From a virus, in the IMG/VR virus record IMGVR_UViG_3300028908_000006, positions 26,339-90,338 of that record: a stretch of 64,000 bases of DNA; one strand, 5' to 3'. The notes under the pieces are model-generated. The model saw only the letters and a list, made by a program, of their open reading frames with translations. It made no database searches and had not been told where the DNA came from. Numbering within the stretch: the first letter of the stretch is position 1; each line of letters starts with the position of its first letter. The position numbers and the translations under genes are program-made. Shown here one piece after another: positions 63,755 through 64,000 of the stretch.

Positions 63755-64000
63755 AATACGGCCCTTTTCGAAAGATATACTGAGTGTTATTTATCCCAAC
63801 ATGACTAAGAGAAGGGTTACCCCAATCGTATTCTTGATGGGAACTATATTTTATACGATGCATTCCTTCAGCCAACAAATCATATTTTACATTTAAAATT
63901 TTAAATTCTCTATTTATTTCTTCTATATCTTTTTTAAAAGATTTTATCTCATTCTTCAAAGATATTATCTCTTCCTTAAGAAGGGATATTTCTCTTTCAA
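63744..64000 (-). CDS. Hypothetical coiled-coil protein, 5' end outside the window
   Basis: The leftward frame is open to the right edge (reading ...EISLLKEEIISLKNEIKSFK), so the start is outside the window. A coiled coil is followed by a small C-terminal part with HRIKYSSHQEYDWGNPS. No family recognised. Confidence 0.5.
   Translation of the reverse strand, partial: EREISLLKEEIISLKNEIKSFKKDIEEINREFKILNVKYDLLAEGMHRIKYSSHQEYDWGNPSLSHVGINNTQYIFRKGPYYGS

Noticed and set aside
1-64000. Integrase, excisionase or attachment sites indicating a temperate prophage
   Set aside because: None was found in this window. The operator-like array alone does not prove lysogeny, and the rest of the genome is not visible.

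Overview
The window is an internal segment of a large tailed double-stranded DNA bacteriophage (Caudoviricetes) genome with long non-contractile-type tail genes. It has a portal, scaffold, large terminase, HK97-like capsid, connectors, tail tube, overlapping tail chaperones, a 2,299-residue tape measure, tail tip and fibre genes and a lysis cassette. No integrase, plasmid or chromosomal housekeeping region was seen. Strong AGGAGG ribosome-binding sites, signal peptides, a lipoprotein and an amidase endolysin show a bacterial, probably diderm, host. Heavy use of AGA/AGG/ATA codons, Lys/Glu-rich proteins and ThyX/dUTPase-type nucleotide enzymes would suit a thermophilic host, but this is only inference.

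Layout. (1) 0-3.6 kb, rightward: unknown genes, an orotate phosphoribosyltransferase (pyrE-like) and ThyX. (2) 3.6-15.9 kb, leftward: an early-type cluster of about 25 mostly small genes, including a SNF2-type helicase, a DnaN-like sliding clamp with an added zinc ribbon, a JAMM-motif protein, several zinc-knuckle proteins and several tiny overlapping genes. (3) 15.9-17.25 kb, non-coding: strand composition flips from A/C-rich to G/T-rich, G-quadruplex-type runs and an AT-rich stretch are present, and an array of about eight 22-bp palindromic sites centred on TATGGGCATA overlaps the promoter of the rightward genes. This is a candidate origin and master control region. (4) 17.27-22.9 kb: small regulators (two HTH proteins), an Sm-like protein, tRNA-Thr, an AdoMet decarboxylase-family protein, tRNA-Met, a metallophosphoesterase and a lone primase-type zinc finger. 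(5) 22.85-54.9 kb, rightward: head, packaging, tail and lysis genes, interrupted by an antisense nuclease gene, a tRNA-Pro, an IscB nuclease with a structured upstream omega-RNA-like region, a secreted caspase-like protein and a fibre with about 22 short aromatic repeats. (6) 54.9-64 kb, leftward: DUF2997, dUTPase, DUF1257 and a Ycf46-like AAA+ ATPase, then a SLOG-macro fusion, then a Ro60 (TROVE-vWA) protein whose leader carries three tandem Y-RNA-like folds behind a consensus promoter, followed by zinc-finger proteins.

How the parts fit together. PyrE, ThyX and dUTPase point to pyrimidine and dTMP supply during infection. The clamp, helicase and primase finger suggest partly autonomous replication. 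The structural genes are expressed as one long overlapping block in which capsid, tail-tube and one small basic gene have their ribosome-binding sites inside hairpins. The two most unusual systems are the phage-borne IscB/omega-RNA locus in the tail module and the Ro60/Y-RNA locus with its AAA+/DUF1257/DUF2997 and SLOG-macro neighbours. Two accessory genes (the AAA+ ATPase and the antisense nuclease) have consensus promoters placed so that transcription should start at or next to the ATG, suggesting leaderless messages.
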